From Lentzea guizhouensis (GTDB lineage Bacteria; Actinomycetota; Actinomycetes; Mycobacteriales; Pseudonocardiaceae): a DNA stretch of 64,000 bases. Positions 18,722-27,184 of this stretch are shown here, piece by piece. Location of the stretch: the NCBI RefSeq assembly GCF_001701025.1, contig NZ_CP016793.1, forward strand, positions 3,224,001 to 3,288,000, written 5' to 3'. The number at the start of each line of letters is the position of its first letter. Positions within the stretch are counted from its first letter, which is position 1. Below the pieces are notes generated by a model. The model worked only from the letters and a program-made list of their open reading frames with translations, searched no databases and was not told where the DNA came from. Position numbers and translations under genes: made by a program.

Positions 18722-18816
18722 CGCTGGTCGGAGTAGAGGCGGTACACGACGTAGGCGGCGAACCAGACGACCGCGATGGTCACGAGCACCAGGAGTCCGG
18801 TGAAGATGTGTTCCAC
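18718..18816 (-). CDS. Small single-pass membrane protein (32 aa)
   Basis: From GTG 18816: VEHIFTGLLVLVTIAVVW followed by FAAYVVYRLYSDQR. One hydrophobic helix of about 20 residues with a basic/acidic C-tail, and a stop overlapping the nitrobindin ATG. The frame stays open upstream to 18939 but those residues look random. No clear Shine-Dalgarno. Coding status rests on the sharp membrane-helix composition and the ATGA coupling; no known family recalled. Possibly a membrane tether or regulator for the heme protein, which is a guess. Confidence 0.5.
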   Translation of the reverse strand: MEHIFTGLLVLVTIAVVWFAAYVVYRLYSDQR

Positions 18817-19083
18817 CGGATGATGGTATCTCGGAGGGGTTGACGTGCACGGTTGTGGTGGCCGATGACACGGGGTGGCATGCGAAGAGCCACGCCTTCG
18901 GCGTACGGGGGGACTCCGTCCCCCTCGACCCCCTGACAACTGATCAAAGACTGGGCCAGCGCCCTCGGCGGGTAGATGGCACGCCGGTTGCTTTCGGCGG
19001 CTTGCGATTGCGTGGGTGCTTGCGTTCCGGCTCCCCTTTGGGGAAAGAGCCTCGGGCCTGCGGCCCTCGACAAAAGCAAAAGC
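18817..19083. other. Intergenic stretch with GC-rich hairpin, no gene seen
   Basis: Between the small membrane ORF and the sulfur-operon terminator. It contains a hairpin of GGGGGAC (18908-18914) and GTCCCCC (18918-18924) in a context of CCCCTCGACCCCC that resembles the short repeated intergenic palindromes of actinomycetes, plus a weaker GGGCC-TGC-GGCCC hairpin near 19052-19064. No convincing reading frame on either strand. Confidence 0.4.
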
Positions 19084-19107
19084 CCCGGCAGTGGCGTGAC
19101 TGCCGGG
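19084..19107 (-). terminator. Rho-independent terminator of the sulfurtransferase operon
   Basis: Reading on the minus strand after the DUF1416 stop: CCCGGCAGT, 6-base loop, ACTGCCGGG (perfect 9-bp stem), then GGCTTTTGCTTTTG, a T-rich trail. It closes the leader-DUF4395-sulfurtransferase-DUF1416 operon. Confidence 0.85.
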
Positions 19108-19129
19108 ACTTTCGTTCTGGAGCGTCAGG

Positions 19130-19429
19130 TCAGGCGACTGCGATCTGCAGTTCGTGGACGCCCGGACCCTCGGCCGAGACGTCGGCCTGGCCGTTGCCGG
19201 TCCTGTGCAGGGCCCGGACGGTCCAGCTGCCTGGCGCTGCGAAGAAGCGGAAGTCGCCCTCCGGGGAGGAGACGACCTCCGCGGTGAACTCGCCGGTGGA
19301 GTCCAGCAGGCGGACGAAGGCGCCGCCGACGGGGGTGCCTTCGGAGACGACCTTGCCCTGCAGGACGGTTTCCGAGGACGAGACGTCGATCGTGGTGCCC
19401 TGGACGGGCGCGCCGCACGAGTCGCTCAT
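19130..19429 (-). CDS. sseC: DUF1416 protein (SseC family)
   Basis: 99 aa from ATG 19429 (MSDSCGAPVQGTTIDVSS). A beta-sandwich of the carboxypeptidase-regulatory type (VLQGKVVSEGTPVGGAFVRL...EGDFRFFAAPGSWTVRAL), the same size as mycobacterial SseC (Rv0814c), which always follows a cysA-type sulfurtransferase. Role in sulfur metabolism inferred from this fixed pairing; it starts only 5 bases after the sulfurtransferase stop. Confidence 0.88.
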   Translation of the reverse strand: MSDSCGAPVQGTTIDVSSSETVLQGKVVSEGTPVGGAFVRLLDSTGEFTAEVVSSPEGDFRFFAAPGSWTVRALHRTGNGQADVSAEGPGVHELQIAVA

Positions 19430-19434
19430 GGGGA

Positions 19435-20280
19435 TCAGGCCTCCTTGCCGGTGCCGAGCTCGATCGGCACGCCGATGAGCGAGCCGTATTCGGTCCAGGA
19501 GCCGTCGTAGTTCTTGACGTCCTCGTGGCCGAGGAGCTCGCGCAGGGCGAACCAGGTGTGGGAGGAGCGCTCGCCGATGCGGCAGTAGGCGATGGTCTTG
19601 CGGGAGCCGTCGAAGCCTGCTTCGGCGTAGAGCTCGCGGAGCTCCTCGTCGGACTTGAAGGTGCCGTCCTCGTTGGCGGCCTTGCTCCACGGCACGTTCA
19701 CGGCCGAGGGGATGTGGCCGCCGCGCTGGGCCTGTTCCTGGGGGAGGTGGGCCGGGGCGAGGAGCTTGCCGGAGAACTCGTCGGGGGAGCGGACGTCGAC
19801 GAGGTTCTTGTTGCCGATGGCCTCGACGACCTCGTCGCGGAAGGCGCGGATCGAGAGGTCCTGCTCCTTGGCCTGGTAGGAGGTGGCTTCGCGGACGACC
19901 TCCTCCTTGTCGAGGGGGCGGCCGTCGAGCTCCCACTTCTTGCGGCCGCCGTCGAGGAGCTTGACGTCGTTGTGGCCGTAGAGCTTGAAGTACCAGTAGG
20001 CGTAGGCGGCGAACCAGTTGTTGTTGCCGCCGTAGAGGACGACGGTGTCGTCGTTGGAGATGCCCTTGGCGGAGAGCAGCTTCTCGAAGCCCTCGCGGTC
20101 GACGAAGTCGCGGCGCACCGGGTCCTGGAGGTCGTTCTTCCAGTCGATCTTAACGGCGCCCGGGATGTGGCCGCCCTCGTACGCGGTGGTGTCCTCGTCG
20201 ACCTCCGCGAAGACGACGCCGGGCGTCTGGAGGTTCTCCTCGGACCAGGCGGCCGAGACCAGCACGTTTTCACGGCTCAT
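19435..20280 (-). CDS. cysA2: Thiosulfate/3-mercaptopyruvate-type sulfurtransferase (two rhodanese domains)
   Basis: 281 aa from ATG 20280, preceded by GGGAGC. Two tandem rhodanese domains; the inactive first (VVFAEVDED...GHIPGAVKIDW) and the active second with CRIGERSSHTWF, where the cysteine takes the sulfane sulfur. The CRxGxRS/T loop is the thiosulfate-sulfurtransferase form. Ortholog position of Rv0815c CysA2. Transfers sulfur to cyanide or thiol acceptors in vitro; in vivo role presumably in sulfur-carrier or cysteine metabolism. Confidence 0.9.
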   Translation of the reverse strand: MSRENVLVSAAWSEENLQTPGVVFAEVDEDTTAYEGGHIPGAVKIDWKNDLQDPVRRDFVDREGFEKLLSAKGISNDDTVVLYGGNNNWFAAYAYWYFKLYGHNDVKLLDGGRKKWELDGRPLDKEEVVREATSYQAKEQDLSIRAFRDEVVEAIGNKNLVDVRSPDEFSGKLLAPAHLPQEQAQRGGHIPSAVNVPWSKAANEDGTFKSDEELRELYAEAGFDGSRKTIAYCRIGERSSHTWFALRELLGHEDVKNYDGSWTEYGSLIGVPIELGTGKEA

Positions 20281-20313
20281 CGAAGTTGCTCCCAATTGAG
20301 GTTCAGTGCTTTG

Positions 20314-20751
20314 TCATTGCGGACGGGCGAGGGCGGGTGCGTACCGGCGCAGCAGCAGGTACACCTCGCACCCGAGGCACAGGCCGAAGGCCGCGTTGAG
20401 GAACGCGGCGACCAGCGCGAGGCTGGTGGCGACGGTGCCGAAGGTGGTGTAGCCGGTGGCGTAGCCGATCGTGCCGAGCAGTGCGAACACGAAACCGACG
20501 CCCTGGGCGAAGCGCAGCGGGGCTGCTTCCTCGCGTTCGGTGGTCGGGGTGATGCGCGGCTGGATGGCGTAGCGGTAGACGTGACCCCACGGGTTGAGCT
20601 TCAGCGAGATGAACGCGCACATCGCGAAGAGCACGGTCTGGGCGGCGAGCAGGCGCCACCAGCCGGTGAGCAACACGATCGCGAGGACGACGGTGGTCAT
20701 CCAGGCGGAGAAGCGCGGTCCGCGCGGGTCTACAGGGGCATCTTTGGACAC
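20314..20751 (-). CDS. DUF4395 integral membrane protein
   Basis: 145 aa, GTG start with GGAGG upstream. Four hydrophobic segments (AWMTTVVLAIVLLTGW, AAQTVLFAMCAFISL, GVGFVFALLGTIGYATGY, SLALVAAFLNAAFGLCLG) and the DUF4395 hallmark LCLGCEVY with a C-x2-C at the end of the last helix. DUF4395 proteins occur with thioredoxin-like and rhodanese genes and may pass reducing equivalents or sulfur across the membrane; the role is inferred. It is 33 bases upstream of the sulfurtransferase and downstream of the leader ORF. Confidence 0.85.
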   Translation of the reverse strand: MSKDAPVDPRGPRFSAWMTTVVLAIVLLTGWWRLLAAQTVLFAMCAFISLKLNPWGHVYRYAIQPRITPTTEREEAAPLRFAQGVGFVFALLGTIGYATGYTTFGTVATSLALVAAFLNAAFGLCLGCEVYLLLRRYAPALARPQ

Positions 20752-20824
20752 GACGACCTCCGGACATTCGGACGAGGAGTGATTCAGTCCGTCAGAGGTG
20801 GCTGATGGGCGTCAAGCGGCCCAG

Positions 20825-20902
20825 TCAGCTCGTCGTGCGACACAGGCTGCTGCGCACGCGGCACAGGTCAACCGCGCGTCGCCTCGTGAGCAGCATGGTC
20901 AT
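20825..20902 (-). CDS. Cysteine-containing leader peptide of the sulfur operon (25 aa)
   Basis: Short ORF ATG 20902: MTMLLTRRRAVDLCRVRSSL then CRTTS, stop at 20825. It matches the actinobacterial putative-leader-peptide family (M-T-x-LLTRR-x-VDLCRVxSCLCR), small ORFs set just before sulfur-assimilation genes and thought to sense Cys-tRNA charging by ribosome stalling. Here it carries two Cys codons and lies 73 bases before DUF4395-cysA-sseC. A mechanism of attenuation is inferred; the intervening 73 bases show no strong terminator hairpin. Confidence 0.85.
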   Translation of the reverse strand: MTMLLTRRRAVDLCRVRSSLCRTTS

Positions 20903-20981
20903 GCCAGCGAGGGTAGTACCGGATCCCTCGGTCCGGGAGATATGTCCATCTGGTGGAACAACGCAGGTTCACTCGACCGGA

Positions 20982-21410
20982 TTAGGCCGGTTGCGCGCCC
21001 AGATGGGGGCGCAGGGCTTCGAGCAAGGTGTCGCGTTTCGGGACGCCGCCGACTCGCAACACCTCGGTGCCGTCGGCCGTCAGGGCCAGCGTCGTCGGCG
21101 TGCGCATCACGCCGAGCTGGGCGGCGACGTCCGGCAGGTTCGTCACGTCCAGTTCGGCGTGGGCGAGGCCGTCGGTGCGGTCGGCGAGGTCGCGCAGGAC
21201 CACCTTGGCGTGGCGGCAGGGCGCGCAGAACGTGGTGGAGAGCTGGACCAGGGTCACGCCCGGCGTGAGCAGCTCACGCACGGGCGCCGGCAGGTCGGCG
21301 GCTGCGGAGGAACGGGACGACTGCTTGATGCGGCCCTCGCGGACCTTGAGCAGCACACCGATCGCACTGGCCACGGCCAGCGCGCCCAGCAGCGCCCAGA
21401 CACCTGTCAT
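20982..21410 (-). CDS. thiX: Membrane-anchored thioredoxin-like protein ThiX
   Basis: 142 aa. N-terminal membrane helix (MTGVWALLGALAVASAIGVLL), then a thioredoxin fold with the active site CAPC (TTFCAPCRHAKVVL) and the cis-proline segment MRTPTTLAL. Same position as Rv0816c. The active-site cysteines follow the helix, so the domain's side of the membrane depends on topology. Its ATG overlaps the lmeA-like stop by 4 bases. Confidence 0.87.
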   Translation of the reverse strand: MTGVWALLGALAVASAIGVLLKVREGRIKQSSRSSAAADLPAPVRELLTPGVTLVQLSTTFCAPCRHAKVVLRDLADRTDGLAHAELDVTNLPDVAAQLGVMRTPTTLALTADGTEVLRVGGVPKRDTLLEALRPHLGAQPA

Positions 21411-22249
21411 CGTTGTTCCAACGGTACATCCGTGATCACGCCGCTCAGGGTGAACGCACCGTTCTCCACCTCGACGGCGGTGGGCTTCGCGCCGAACGGG
21501 AGGGCGCCGGGGTCGATCTTGATGGCGAGTGCGTTGCGCAGCTGCGGGACGAGCTGCTTGAGCGACGCGTCCTCGAGCTCGATGTCGTCAACGCTGATCT
21601 GGATGGCGCCGTCGACGAGCGCGATCTGGCCGTAGGCGGTGACCGTGACGGTCTTGCCGGCGAGGTTGGTCTGGCCGGAGAGCTTGATCGCGGCGGTGGT
21701 CTTGGGCTTGGGGGTCTCCGGCGCCACGGGCGTCGGGGTGGCGGTGGTGGTGCGGTTGTCCGGCTCGATCGAGAGCTTGTCGAACGGCGTGACCTGGTTC
21801 GCCAGCCGGTTCAGGTCGAGCGCCTTGATCCGCACCTTGCCGTCGACCTGGTCGATGGTGGCCTTGGAGACGTTGCCGGCGAGCAGGTCGCCGAGCTCGA
21901 CGCGGGTGTGGTGCAGGTCGGCCTCGATGTCGAGGTCGCGCAGCTCGATGTCCTTCTGCTCGTCCTTGATCGGCACGCCGTACGCGTCGATCTCCACGCG
22001 CGTGTAGTCGCCGCGGACCGCCTGCAGCACGAACGGGAAGCCGCTGATCCGGACCGACGGGTCCTCCTTGAGCTGCAGCTTCTCCCGCATCCGCTGCGCG
22101 ATCTGGTACTCGGCCGCCGCCGCCAGCGCGAAGTCGGCGGCCACCAGCAGCACGCCGAGCACGAGCACCGCGATGACGAGGAACTTGCCGCGCCGCGACT
22201 TCCGCTTGACCTTGCGCGCGCCGCTCTGTCCAGAGTGCCCTGCAGTCAT
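21407..22249 (-). CDS. lmeA: LmeA-family phospholipid-binding protein (DUF2993)
   Basis: 280 aa. Basic N-terminus then one membrane helix (FLVIAVLVLGVLLVAADFALAA), and a periplasmic DUF2993 domain beginning EYQIAQRMREKLQL...VRISGFPFVLQAVRGDY, the family's most conserved part. The position equals Rv0817c, LmeA, needed for late lipomannan mannosylation. A Thr/Pro-rich insertion lies in the middle (TTTATPTPVAPETPKPK). ATGA overlaps join it to both neighbours. Confidence 0.85.
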   Translation of the reverse strand: MTAGHSGQSGARKVKRKSRRGKFLVIAVLVLGVLLVAADFALAAAAEYQIAQRMREKLQLKEDPSVRISGFPFVLQAVRGDYTRVEIDAYGVPIKDEQKDIELRDLDIEADLHHTRVELGDLLAGNVSKATIDQVDGKVRIKALDLNRLANQVTPFDKLSIEPDNRTTTATPTPVAPETPKPKTTAAIKLSGQTNLAGKTVTVTAYGQIALVDGAIQISVDDIELEDASLKQLVPQLRNALAIKIDPGALPFGAKPTAVEVENGAFTLSGVITDVPLEQR

Positions 22250-23061
22250 CCCTCGTCCTCGACGTTGCCGGCGGTCCAGGCCGCCATCCGGTCTACCAGG
22301 TCAGGAGTCGTCGCAGACTCCGCGTGCCGCATGCCGGGCTCCAGCCACAGCTGCGCATGTCCGGAGGACGCGCGGTGCAACGACTTGGCGTGTTCCGGCC
22401 CGAAATAGTGATCCAGCTCACCGTGCACGACCAGCAGTGGGGTCGGCGTGACGCGCGAGACCACCTCCAGCGGGCTCTCGGGCACCTGTACCCACGGGTC
22501 ACCGAGCCGAACCCCGATGGCGCGGGCCGCGAGCTTGCCGTGCGGTTGCTCCAGCAGCCAGTGCACCCGGCGCATCGGCGCGGTCTCCCGCGACCACCAG
22601 CGCGCCGGCCCGCTGACCGAGATCACCGCGTCGGGCTTGGTCTCCTCCAGCGCCGCGTGCCGGATGACGACCGAGGCACCCATCGAGAACCCGACCGTGG
22701 CAACGCGGGTGTAACCCAGTTCACGAGCCGTCCGGACGGCCGCCTCGACGTCGTGGACCTCGTCGGCGCCGACCGTGCAGCGCCCGCCGGACCGGCCGTG
22801 GCCGCGGAAGTCGAACGCCACGACACCCGCGTGCCGGGCGAAACGGGCCAGCACCCGTGCCACGTACGGCTTGGTCACGTTGTTCGTGAACCCATGTCCC
22901 ACAACGAAAACGAGCGAGCTTTCACCCTTGTGGTGGACCCCGTGCAGGCGCACGCCGTCGTGTGACATGGATGTAACAGGCGTGACGCTTGTGGAAACAA
23001 CTGTGAGCACGGCTTCTTGACCTGGGACTTTCTCGGGGTGCACCGGTATTGTCTCCGTCAT
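22246..23061 (-). CDS. Alpha/beta hydrolase
   Basis: 271 aa from ATG 23061 (MTETIPVHPEKVPGQEAVLT). Nucleophile elbow G-x-S-x-G as VGFSMGASV, oxyanion-region VVGHGFTNN, the acid in VVHGELDHYFGPEH and His in MRHAES complete a plausible Ser-Asp-His triad. Substrate unknown. A shorter form from an internal ATG (MSHDGVRLHG) at about 22968 is possible. First gene of an overlapping three-gene operon with lmeA and thiX, and divergent from glnR. Confidence 0.83.
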   Translation of the reverse strand: MTETIPVHPEKVPGQEAVLTVVSTSVTPVTSMSHDGVRLHGVHHKGESSLVFVVGHGFTNNVTKPYVARVLARFARHAGVVAFDFRGHGRSGGRCTVGADEVHDVEAAVRTARELGYTRVATVGFSMGASVVIRHAALEETKPDAVISVSGPARWWSRETAPMRRVHWLLEQPHGKLAARAIGVRLGDPWVQVPESPLEVVSRVTPTPLLVVHGELDHYFGPEHAKSLHRASSGHAQLWLEPGMRHAESATTPDLVDRMAAWTAGNVEDEG

Positions 23062-23142
23062 CCGCAGGCAACGGGGCCCGGTCACCGTACGCCGCTGGTC
23101 TGGTCGTGGTGACCGACCACGGCCGACTTGGAGGGCGCCGCG

Positions 23143-23895
23143 ATGAGCATCGACGTGCTTCTGCTGACGACAGACCCCGACCCGGAGGCCGTGCTCCCCG
23201 CGCTGGCACTGCTCCCGCACGCGGTCCGCCCGCTGCGCCCCGAGGTGTCCGCGCTCCTCGAAGCGGGCCCCCACGACATCGTGCTGGTCGACGCCCGCAC
23301 CGACCTGGTCGGCGCCCGCTCGCTGTGCCGCCTGCTCGACTCGTCCGGCGTGGACGTCCCCGTGGTGGCCGTGGTCACCGAGGGCGGCCTGGTCGCGGTC
23401 AACTCCGACTGGTCGGTCGACGAGATCCTGCTCCCCACCTCCGGCCCGGCCGAGGTCGACGCCCGCCTGCGCCTGGTCCGCTCGCGCCGCGGCGCCACCC
23501 AGCCCGGTGGCGACGGCGCGCTGCAGCTCGGCGACCTGGTGATCGACGAGGCCACCTACACCGCGCGCCTCAAGGGCCGCCCGCTCGACCTCACCTACAA
23601 GGAGTTCGAGCTGCTCAAGTACCTCGCGCAGCACGCGGGCCGGGTGTTCACCCGCGCGCAGCTGCTGCAGGAGGTCTGGGGCTACGACTTCTTCGGCGGC
23701 ACCCGCACCGTGGACGTCCACGTGCGACGGCTGCGCGCCAAGCTCGGCCCCGAGCACGAGGCGTTGATCGGCACCGTGCGCAACGTCGGCTACAAGTTCG
23801 TCCGGCCGCCGCGTCCCGGCTCGTCCCGCCGCGCGTCCGATGTGGAGGCCACCGACTCCGTCCGCGTCCTGGATGACGAGTTGATCGCGCGGTAG
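23143..23895 (+). CDS. glnR: Global nitrogen regulator GlnR (OmpR/PhoB-type)
   Basis: 250 aa from ATG 23143 (SD TTGGAGG upstream; TTG 23128 rejected). N-terminal receiver-like domain with an atypical pocket ([18 protein letters not shown]) and a C-terminal winged helix ([20 protein letters not shown]...[16 protein letters not shown]...[11 protein letters not shown]). GlnR works without a partner kinase as a constitutive homodimer controlling glnA, amtB and others. Neighbour order with mshD equals Rv0818-Rv0819. A phosphate regulon beside the nitrogen regulator matters because PhoP and GlnR compete at promoters in Streptomyces. Confidence 0.9.
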   Translation: MSIDVLLLTTDPDPEAVLPALALLPHAVRPLRPEVSALLEAGPHDIVLVDARTDLVGARSLCRLLDSSGVDVPVVAVVTEGGLVAVNSDWSVDEILLPTSGPAEVDARLRLVRSRRGATQPGGDGALQLGDLVIDEATYTARLKGRPLDLTYKEFELLKYLAQHAGRVFTRAQLLQEVWGYDFFGGTRTVDVHVRRLRAKLGPEHEALIGTVRNVGYKFVRPPRPGSSRRASDVEATDSVRVLDDELIAR

Positions 23896-23905
23896 GTTCG
23901 CCGGT

Positions 23906-24781
23906 GTGGCGGAACTGAGCTGGCACGACGAGCTGACGAGCGACCAGGCCGCGGAGGTCGCGCGGCTGCTGAGCGCCGCGGAGGCGACCGACGGCGTCGC
24001 CCCGGTGGGCGAGGCGGTGCGGCTGCGGATGCGGCCCGGAGCCACCGGCAGCAGGCACCTGCTCGCGACTGTGGACGGTGAGCTCGCCGGTTACGCGCAC
24101 CTCGACGTGCTGGGAGACTCCGGCGGCCACCAGGTCGCCGAGCTCGCCGTGCACCCCGGGCACCGCCACCGCGGCGTGGGTGCCGAGCTGGTGACGGCGC
24201 TGCCCGCCGAGAACCTGCGGATCTGGGCGCACGGCGGCCACCCGGACGCGGCCAGGCTCGCGCAGGAGCTCGGCTTCCAGAAGGCCCGCGAGCTGCTGCG
24301 GATGCGCCTGCGCGTGCAGGACGACCTGCCGGAGCCGACGCTGCCCGACGGCGTCACGATCCGGTCGTTCGTGCCCGGCAAGGACGAGGCCGCGGTCGTC
24401 TACGTCAACCACCGCGCGTTCGACTGGCACCCCGAGCAGGGCGCGATGTCCATCGAGGACGTCCGGGCCAAGGAGGACGAGCCCTGGTTCGACCCGGCCG
24501 GGTTCCTGCTCGCCTTCGACTCCGACGACCGGCTGGTCGGCTTCCACTGGACGAAGGTGCACACTCCCGCGCTCGGCGAGGTCTACGTCGTGGGCGTCGA
24601 CCCCGACCGGCAGGGTGGTGGTCTCGGCAAGGCGCTGACGCTGGCCGGCCTGCGGCACCTGCGTGACCAGCGGGTCGAGGAGGTCATGCTGTACGTCGAG
24701 TCGGACAACACGGCGGCGGTCCGGGTCTACACCAAGCTCGGATTCACCCTGTGGGACGCCGATGTCCAGTACGCCCGGTAG
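23906..24781 (+). CDS. mshD: Mycothiol synthase
   Basis: 291 aa from GTG 23906. Two tandem GNAT domains: a degenerate N-terminal one (ELAVHPGHRHRGVGAELV is its CoA loop) and the catalytic C-terminal one (GVDPDRQGGGLGKALT...YVESDNTAAVRVYTKLGF). It acetylates Cys-GlcN-Ins, the last step of mycothiol synthesis. 10 bases downstream of glnR, same order as in mycobacteria. Confidence 0.94.
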   Translation: MAELSWHDELTSDQAAEVARLLSAAEATDGVAPVGEAVRLRMRPGATGSRHLLATVDGELAGYAHLDVLGDSGGHQVAELAVHPGHRHRGVGAELVTALPAENLRIWAHGGHPDAARLAQELGFQKARELLRMRLRVQDDLPEPTLPDGVTIRSFVPGKDEAAVVYVNHRAFDWHPEQGAMSIEDVRAKEDEPWFDPAGFLLAFDSDDRLVGFHWTKVHTPALGEVYVVGVDPDRQGGGLGKALTLAGLRHLRDQRVEEVMLYVESDNTAAVRVYTKLGFTLWDADVQYAR

Positions 24782-24862
24782 TCAACAGATCGTCACAAAA
24801 CGCATACGCCCTGGTCACGCTGTCACTCGCTTGGCCGTGTGACCCGTCACTTCCCGTTCGGT

Positions 24863-24884
24863 GTTCACCTGTCGTTCACCCTGA
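24863..24884 (+). promoter_or_regulatory. PHO box (PhoP-binding direct repeats) before pstS
   Basis: Two adjacent 11-base units, GTTCACCTGTC (24863-24873) and GTTCACCCTGA (24874-24884), fit the actinobacterial PhoP direct-repeat consensus G(G/T)TCAYYYR(G/C)G. They sit about 96 bases before the pstS start, upstream of a -10-like GACTAGGT. This predicts induction of pstSCAB by phosphate starvation. Confidence 0.75.
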
Positions 24885-24979
24885 CTAGGTGGGCTGTCCA
24901 CCATGGCTACCTACCTTCCGAAGCGAGCGGCGACGTCCGTCGCGAAACCGCTAATGCTTCCGCAAGGTGGAGGACCAAG

Positions 24980-26086
24980 GTGAAGATCCAGCGGCACGGC
25001 GCCGTGCTCGGCCTCGTCGCGGCCAGCGCGCTTCTGCTCAGTGCGTGTGGTTCCGACAACAACACGGGCACGGGCGGCAGCACGAACACGCCCGCTGCCT
25101 CCGGGGTCGAGTGTGGTGGCAAGACCAACCTGAACGCCGAAGGCTCTTCCGCGCAGAAGAACGCGGTCGACGCGTTCGTGCAGGCCTACCAGGCGGCGTG
25201 CCCCGGCACCAACCTCGCGTACAACCCGTCCGGCTCCGGCGCGGGTGTCAAGAACTTCAACGCGGCCCAGGTCGACTTCGGTGGTTCGGACTCCGCGCTG
25301 AAGGAGGGCGCCGAGACCGAGGCGGCCACCAAGCGCTGCCAGGGCAACCCGGCGTGGAACCTCCCGCTGGTGTTCGGCCCCGTCGCCATCGGCTACAAGG
25401 TGTCCGGTGTGGACAGCCTCGTGCTGGACGCCAAGACCACCGCCGCGATCTTCTCCGGCACGGTCAAGAAGTGGAACGACCCGGCCATCAAGGCGCTCAA
25501 CGGCTCCGCGAACCTGCCGGACAAGGACATCGCGGTCATCTACCGCTCGGACGAGTCGGGCACCACCGACAACTTCCAGAAGTACCTGAAGGTCGCCGGC
25601 GGCTGGACCAAGGGTGACGGCAAGCAGTTCAAGGGCGGTATCGGCGAGGGCAAGGAGAAGTCCGCCGGTGTCGCGCAGGCCGTCGGCTCCATCGACGGTG
25701 CCATCACCTACGTCGAGTGGTCGTTCGCGCAGGACAACAAGCTCTCGATCGCCAAGATCGACTCCGGTGCCGGTGCGGTCGAGCTGACCGCCGAGACGGC
25801 CGGCAAGGCCATCGACGGCGCGAAGATCAAGGGCACGGGCAACGACCTGGTCCTCGACCTCGACTCGATCTACGGCTCCAAGACCGCCGGTTCGTACCCG
25901 CTGCTGCTCGCGACCTACGAGATCGTCTGCTCGAAGGGCTACGACGCCGACACGGCCAAGGCCGTCAAGGCGTTCCTCACGGTGGCCGCCACCACGGGCC
26001 AGGAGCAGCTCGCCGAGGCCGGCTACGTGCCGCTGCCCAAGGCGTTCCAGGACAAGCTGCTGACCGCCGTGAAGGCGATCGCCTGA
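24980..26086 (+). CDS. pstS: Phosphate ABC transporter substrate-binding lipoprotein
   Basis: 368 aa from GTG 24980 with GGAGG in front; the longer frame from 24839 runs through the PHO box and is rejected. Lipoprotein signal VLGLVAASALLLSAC with the lipidated Cys at residue about 25. PstS features: NAEGSSAQKNAVDAF, YNPSGSGAG, FGGSDSAL and RSDESGTTDNFQKYL, all of them phosphate-pocket loops. Captures phosphate outside the membrane for PstCA-B. Confidence 0.95.
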   Translation: MKIQRHGAVLGLVAASALLLSACGSDNNTGTGGSTNTPAASGVECGGKTNLNAEGSSAQKNAVDAFVQAYQAACPGTNLAYNPSGSGAGVKNFNAAQVDFGGSDSALKEGAETEAATKRCQGNPAWNLPLVFGPVAIGYKVSGVDSLVLDAKTTAAIFSGTVKKWNDPAIKALNGSANLPDKDIAVIYRSDESGTTDNFQKYLKVAGGWTKGDGKQFKGGIGEGKEKSAGVAQAVGSIDGAITYVEWSFAQDNKLSIAKIDSGAGAVELTAETAGKAIDGAKIKGTGNDLVLDLDSIYGSKTAGSYPLLLATYEIVCSKGYDADTAKAVKAFLTVAATTGQEQLAEAGYVPLPKAFQDKLLTAVKAIA

Positions 26087-26119
26087 GGTTGATGCGAGAC
26101 TTCGACAAACGCTGACGCG

Positions 26120-27184
26120 ATGAACGATCCCGTCGTGGCCAAGCGCCCCGCCGGCTCCGGTGCCTCCGGAGCCGAGCGGGGCGTTGCGGCTGCTCCCCAC
26201 GCCTCGGAGGCTCCGATTCCCCCGACACCGGAAGCTCCAGAAACCCCAAAGGCACCGCACGTTCGGCCCGGTGACCGCATCTTCCGCGGCCTGGCGACGG
26301 GGTCTGGTGTCTTCATCGTCGTCCTCATCGGCGCGATCGGCCTGTTCCTCATCCTGCAGGCCATCCCGTCGCTCGGGCTGGACAACGTCAACTTCCTGAC
26401 CAGTCGCGAGTGGAACACCACGGACCCGTCGAACCTGCGGTTCGGCATCCTGGACCTGACGCTCGTCACGGTCGTGGTCGCGGTGGTGGCCCTGCTGATC
26501 GCCATGCCGATCGCGCTGGGCATCGCGCTGTTCCTCACGCAGTACGCGCCGCGCAACCTCGCCCGGCCGTTCGCCTACATGGTGGACCTCCTCGCCGCGG
26601 TCCCCTCGATCGTCTTCGGCCTGTGGGGCCTGTTCGTGCTCGGCCCGGTGCTCTTCCCGTTCTCCGAGTGGCTGATCGCGAACCTCGGCTGGATCCCGCT
26701 GTTCGCCAAGGGCAACGTGAACGTGCAGCTCGGCGGCACCATCTTCACCGCGGGCATCGTCGTCGCGGTGATGATCCTGCCGATCATCACGGCCGTCAGC
26801 CGCGAGGTCTTCGAGCGCACGCCCACCATGCACATCGAGGGCGCCATCGCGCTCGGTGCGACCAAGTGGGAGGTCGTGCGCACCACCGTCCTGCCGTTCG
26901 GCAAGGCCGGTTACGTCAGCGCCTCGATGCTCGGCCTCGGCCGCGCGCTCGGTGAGACCATCGCCGTCGCGATCATCCTGAGCACCGCCACCTCCTCGTT
27001 CGGCTGGTCGCTCTTCGACGGTGGCTCGACCTTCGCGTCGAAGATCGCGCTGGCCGCGCCGGAGTTCAACGACGCGCGCTCGGCGGGTGCCTACATCGCC
27101 GCCGGTCTGGTGCTGTTCGTGCTGACCTTCGTCGTCAACGCCATCGCGCGCTCGATCGTCGCCGGCCACAAGGAGTACGAGTGA
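26120..27184 (+). CDS. pstC: Phosphate ABC transporter permease
   Basis: 354 aa. A proline-rich cytoplasmic N-terminus of about 50 residues, then six membrane helices beginning GSGVFIVVLIGAIGLFLI. EAA loop: EGAIALGATKWEVVRTTVLP. Partner of PstA in the phosphate channel. 33 bases after pstS, 4-base overlap with pstA. Confidence 0.94.
   Translation: MNDPVVAKRPAGSGASGAERGVAAAPHASEAPIPPTPEAPETPKAPHVRPGDRIFRGLATGSGVFIVVLIGAIGLFLILQAIPSLGLDNVNFLTSREWNTTDPSNLRFGILDLTLVTVVVAVVALLIAMPIALGIALFLTQYAPRNLARPFAYMVDLLAAVPSIVFGLWGLFVLGPVLFPFSEWLIANLGWIPLFAKGNVNVQLGGTIFTAGIVVAVMILPIITAVSREVFERTPTMHIEGAIALGATKWEVVRTTVLPFGKAGYVSASMLGLGRALGETIAVAIILSTATSSFGWSLFDGGSTFASKIALAAPEFNDARSAGAYIAAGLVLFVLTFVVNAIARSIVAGHKEYE

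Noticed and set aside
23143..23895. Two-component response regulator with partner kinase
   Set aside because: No histidine kinase adjacent; sequence and synteny match orphan GlnR.
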